From assembly GCF_030272615.1 (NCBI RefSeq), contig NC_081406.1, positions 258,777,386 to 258,841,385 of the forward strand: a DNA stretch of 64,000 bases, written 5' to 3'. Of this stretch, positions 59,721-64,000 are shown piece after piece (within the stretch, counting starts at the first letter, position 1; every line of letters begins with the position of its first letter). The stretch is from Cryptomeria japonica. Lineage: Eukaryota; Streptophyta; Pinopsida; Cupressales; Cupressaceae. The notes beneath the pieces are model-generated. The model saw nothing but the letters and a program-made list of their open reading frames with translations. It searched no databases and had not been told where the DNA came from. A program made the position numbers and the translations under genes.

Positions 59721-61534
59721 ATGAACCTGTATAACCTTTACCAGATGAAGAGACCCAATATTCAAATTTTAAAATTAGAAGGGAATCCCACCCGTCATGG
59801 GCCCGGTCTGCCACATAGCCACGGAAGGCCTTCTCATCACTCTCAAAAGGGATGTGTTTATGATGATTGTTTAGACATCGACAATGAATATTTCCTAATT
59901 ATTATTCAGAAAGAATTTATTGGCAGTGATAAAGGCGATAGATGGTAAAGGTCAAAGCATATTGGCTGGATTGAGGATCCTCACAAATTTAGTAGATTTC
60001 ATGAATTCGATATCTACTTAGACATAAGATGCAATAATCACACCATTTATTGCATGCTTTTACCTCAAGACTAGCGAAGATTTTATCATAATCTTGCTTT
60101 GGCCCTGTCTCGACTTTGTGTTTCTGCTACCCGGTTTCACCTCTGCCCTGCTAAGTTGGAGGAAACAACAATGGGGGGTGACACACTTAGACTGGAACCT
60201 GATAAAACTGATGAGTTTAAAGCTAAGTCAACAATGTGGTTTGTCTATTCAGAAGGCGGGATAAACAAATTCATGGAAAGCATGAAGGGGAATGATGAGA
60301 GACTGTCTAAGCAATTTGTGGCTTCCTGGGAGGACATAAGAGTTACTATGGGAGGGATCTCCTTCAAAATAAATGAAGAAGTCATTGCCCAAGTGACAGG
60401 TCTATCTATGGAGTGAAGGAAGTGGATGAAGCAGAGCCGCATTTCTGATACCACCAGTCTAACCAGTTCATTTGTGAAGGCAAAAACCCGATGAAGAGAG
60501 CGGGTGGTTTCAACTAGGAGGAGATTCTAACTCCGTGGGATGAGGTCTACTACATCGTGATGAAATATTTCACTCTGGAGGGAAGGTATGGAATCTTCTA
60601 TTATTACCATCTCTCGTTCCTTAACCACCTGATAAATAAAGATTACATTTCCATTTTGTTTTTCTTGCTACATTCATTGGATTCTAATGTCAAGGACATT
60701 TCTGAGGCCAAGAAAAAAGGAAAAGACTTCCCCATTCTTCACCAGGGCCTCATCCTGTATCTTTACAACTTCCACCTAGCCCTTTGCCCGCCCCGTGCTA
60801 TCTGCATCCAGAATGTGACTGATAATAGTCCCCCTGCCCTTGCTACCATTAAACCTGATGCTAGCCCTCCTCGGCTGCTAGAAATTGGCTCTTGTAGCAA
60901 GAAAAGTAAAAAGTGCCCCTCTGAAGATGTTAAAACCCCCAAGAAAGTCAGAATCCAGGAGATTGACTTTGATATAGAAATCACTGACAAGGCCAACAAC
61001 CCCTGTCATTCAGTGAGATTGGCCTCCAAAACCTTGAAGAGACCCCTCCTCTTTGCATGACACTGGGAACTCAAGCCCTTCTGAGAATGTGGCCCTCTTC
61101 CACTCTACATCAACCCCCCACTCTGTCAGCTCCACCCACATCTCTGAAAGCCCAAATAATTCTAGGAGTTCGGAGATTGGCCCCAAGTCCCAAACAAAGT
61201 CTCCCTCCCCGACTCTCAGACTGGAGAAGATGATGGTGGTTGAGGAGGCGAGCAACATAAAGGAGGAGGATGACAACAACCTGGCGGAGTTGGGTAAGAA
61301 AGTGGAGGCACTGTTTGATGCAAGCTAGAGGTGATGGAAAACAAGATGCATGATGTCTCAAAATTTGTGCTGAATGTGATGCATTGCTCGGCGACCACCC
61401 TGTACCTTCTACAGGAAAGTTCTTCCAAAGGAAAAAGAAAGGATGATGAAGACTACAAGGCCCTTTTCAAATTCCTCACCAAGGAATGGGCAAGGAAGCT
61501 CCTCCCCAAAAGGAGCCATGGGAAAAAGAAGTAA
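59721..61534 (+). pseudogene. Degenerate gene related to the gypsy extra ORF
   Basis: From 59721 to about 60418 one frame runs with stops at about 59946, 60072 and 60414. It includes WIEDPHKFSRFHEFDIY, FVYSEGGINKFMESMKG and FKINEEVIAQVTGLSME. A frame change leads to 60557-61060 (MKYFTLEGRYGIFYYYH, ISILFFLLHSLD, PILHQGLILYLYNFHLA, then a KKVRIQEIDFD linker). A Ser/Pro-rich and acidic tail follows at 61053-61328, and 61331-61534 ends ARKLLPKRSHGKKK. The VTGL...EGRY...H.GLI order is the same as in the ORF at 35900-37776. Typical of plant retrotransposon-associated proteins; no LTRs were seen around it. Function is unknown. Confidence 0.68.
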
Positions 61535-62345
61535 ATTGTTTCTATGCTATGGAAGTCTAGTTTTTTTGTCTAGTCTTAGTAGGCTACGGGCGTATAGTTT
61601 TAGTCTCTGTTTATATTTGAACTTATATACCTATTGCCCTGCATGGCAAATGTTTAAAATGTTTATCAAAACTTTTTTATATCTGCTGAACCTTCGTAGA
61701 TTTATCTTTGCTTTTTATAGAGGAAAGTAAGAGGGCTGTAATTTTGTTGATGATCTGTTGACAGTGGTTTGCCACTGTTTCTATGTTTCTCTCATGGATC
61801 GACCCCCTTGCATTTTGGCTGCTTTTAATATAAAAAATAATTAAAATATTAGTTTTTTATGATTTACAAAAGTAATCAATTTCTTCATATTATTTATCAA
61901 TTATTCAGAAACGAAAAATATATACAAAACATCTAAATCAACAAGTTTTCAATTCAAATCATAAATATATGAAAAATAATATGATGTCAATTTTCATAAG
62001 AACATATAGAACATAATATCATTACATTTAGTGCATCTTATAGAAACATTGAATATGCACATGCACTTAACCAATTATTTAATTATCAATTTTTTTTTAA
62101 TTTTTGAGGGCCATAATACATAACTAAGAATGAAATGAAACATCTTCCATCTATAAAACAATTTCCATAGTACCTCCATCTACCAACTATACTACTACAT
62201 ACCCCTTATTAGGTTATTAGGTGGGTATGTGCGTGTACTTAGATGTGTAAGGAGGCACATTTTACAATAAAAAGATCACAACCTAGAGTACCTTCGAGTT
62301 GAAGTGGGGTGAAAGTTCAAGTTTACTAATGAACTTGATATTTCT

Positions 62346-62503
62346 TGCAAAATATGTTTTTCATTAGCACTTAACAAAAGTTTTAATCAAATCAAAAGAT
62401 ATGGGTGGATGGCTAGAGTGAAAATGCAAAATATGTTTTTCATTATCACTTAGCAAAATTTTTAATCAAATCAAAAGATATGGGTGGATGGCTAGAGTGA
62501 AAA
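62346..62503. repeat. 79-bp tandem duplication
   Basis: Two units, 62346-62424 and 62425-62503, share TGCAAAATATGTTTTTCATT and GGGTGGATGGCTAGAGTGAA, with only a few substitutions. A recent duplication. Confidence 0.9.
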
Positions 62504-62576
62504 TCTAAATTATTCTTAGAATTTTCTAGTCTAAATAAATAAAATATATAATAGTTTGATAAATGTGCATGTGGAA

Positions 62577-62585
<9 letters not shown>

Positions 62586-62609
<24 letters not shown>

Positions 62610-62611
62610 AC
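62586..62611. repeat. AT dinucleotide microsatellite
   Basis: An uninterrupted TATATA run of about 26 bases. Confidence 0.9.
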
Positions 62612-62934
62612 CAAATATGTTTATATTAGTATATTGACAAATTTTTTTTGACACTAAAATATAGAAATTATAATAGAAGTAAATTGAAGTAAGAGGCTTC
62701 CTACAATCACATCAGTCATTAGTGTCAATAAAAACATCTCCTTTAATTTCACTCAAATTTGAAAATTGTGACATTCAAAATTAAAATCACAATGAAATTA
62801 AAACCTCCATAAATCTCATTGTAATGGAGAGTTCACAAATTCATTTTTACTGCAACGGAATACAAAAAATAAAATCAAAGGATTTTAACATTACATTGTT
62901 TCAATGTTTTTAAAATGGAAAACATGAATGGAAT

Positions 62935-64000
62935 TGTAGTGCCCCGCCAGGATTTCCGAAGGAAAACCCACAACAAGGGTGAAACTATTTTTTTTTTTTA
63001 AAGTATAAACATCATAAGTGCACTTACACAACATGCACGATAACACAAGCGGAAGACTTACACCAGAATTCCTTAAGGGTTACCAATGAAGAATTAACTT
63101 CAAGAATAAAACCCACAAAATCATAAATCCACATATGCATCATTAACTCAATGATCACAAGAAGCCATAAGCAAATAAAGATTCATCAGAGAAAGATTGA
63201 AAGGATACAATATAATTTCCACTTCAATAAGCATTTACTAACATCATCAAGGAAACTGATAAAACATCCCAATAAAGGATTACATTGCTCTTCCAATACA
63301 TAGCTTCTCAATAAACATATAAGGATAGATCTCATCCAGTTACAAGGTTACATAAGATCAATGATACGATGACCACAAGGGTCTCCAAATAACAATAATC
63401 TTCAAAAAAGAGGTGAAGCATGAGTCACGAACCACAGGAACACCTATGAAGCCAATCCTCACATGAAGGTACAAATTCGAACATCCGATGGGAAGTGGCA
63501 CTACCACCCGACCATGTAATTCCCAAATGGAGTCACCCCACCGTGCTAGGAGATAGCTGAGGACCCTCAAACAAGCATAAGCATGACATGGGCGACAAAA
63601 CAATATGACTCCATGACAAAACAAAAGACCCCACAAGATCCGGGTGACTCAACATCACAAACACACAAGTGAACCAAATGAGAGAGTGTCATCGCATAGC
63701 TTAAGATGGATACCATGGTACAGCCTCCATAGGTCCTGACTCACTGTCCTGGTAACCTCTCCCGAACCTCTAGTTCTAACTAAGTCTCATGCGGACCCCA
63801 CCAGCCTTTTGTGAAGACAAGGTGGTTGGTTTGCCATTCCAGGCCTTCTCACAACATTATGAGCCCTGTACTAGCACTCACCTATGCAGGAGGTACAATT
63901 ATCTTTATTAATGTTATGATACTACCCACCTAATCAATTCATTAGATTACCAGTTATTATCTGACTTTCACTGGGTCGTAATGCCTACCACTTTGGGCGC
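62935..64000 (-). mobile_element. Possible gypsy LTR edge, cut by the window end
   Basis: Starts TGTAGTGCCCCGCCAGGATT. In minus orientation this is an end reading GGCGGGGCACTACA, a style seen in plant gypsy LTRs. Composition changes sharply here from AT-rich spacer to more balanced sequence, which persists to 64000. No second LTR, primer site or coding domain is inside the window, so the call rests on the terminus and the composition change only. Confidence 0.4.

Larger units (their letters stand above)
61535..62934. other. AT-rich intergenic region
   Basis: No gene. Contains the 79-bp tandem duplication and an AT dinucleotide run listed separately. Confidence 0.6.

Noticed and set aside
1-64000. 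Search for a defence-type or secondary-metabolite gene cluster
   Set aside because: Apart from the receptor kinase and the broken monooxygenase, the recognisable coding sequence belongs to transposable elements or unknown degenerate genes; there is no co-oriented set of enzyme genes.

Overview
This is a repeat-dominated nuclear window from a land plant. The S-domain receptor kinase, the plant Ty1/copia and Athila-type Ty3/gypsy elements and the AT-rich spacers point to a seed plant. The very large and decayed retrotransposon load makes a gymnosperm (conifer-like) genome my best guess, but the sequence alone does not prove that. I see no rRNA or tRNA gene, no CRISPR array and no prokaryotic-type operon.

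Layout. About 1-3190 is a decayed direct duplicate of 16768-23415. The second copy carries a nearly full-length G-type lectin S-receptor-like kinase (minus strand, 21087-23396) ended by a premature stop. The first copy keeps only a kinase fragment because of a 1.9 kb internal deletion. Between the copies lies a 9.7 kb copia-type element (6876-16608) with 2.6 kb LTRs and a long gag-like ORF but no recognisable pol. From 25.9 to 32.3 kb there are two degenerate multi-exon genes of unknown function, one flanked by perfect 18-bp palindromes, and a tandem array of about 358-bp units. A complete but dead Athila-like gypsy element (33675-45232, minus strand, TSD CTTGC) follows, with a nested 478-bp solo LTR (TSD ATAAC). 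Next come a minisatellite and another solo LTR (47003-48230, TSD ATTGA).

At 49.9-55.6 kb an FAD-dependent monooxygenase gene is split by a Tork/TNT-like copia element (50182-55244). Removing five bases of target duplication rejoins the gene in frame. The distal part holds an RNase H domain remnant (57.45-58.1 kb), a degenerate gene (59.7-61.5 kb) related to the extra 3' ORF of the gypsy element, a 79-bp tandem duplication and the edge of what looks like another LTR (from 62935).

Two themes link the regions. First, stop codons in the retroelement ORFs are overwhelmingly TAG at positions expected to be CAG or (C)TGG. This suggests deamination of CHG-methylated cytosines rather than random decay. 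Second, a plant retrotransposon-associated domain (the 'VTGL / EGxY / HxGLI' family) appears twice, once inside the gypsy element and once alone. No intact, clearly functional host gene is present; the receptor kinase is the closest to intact.
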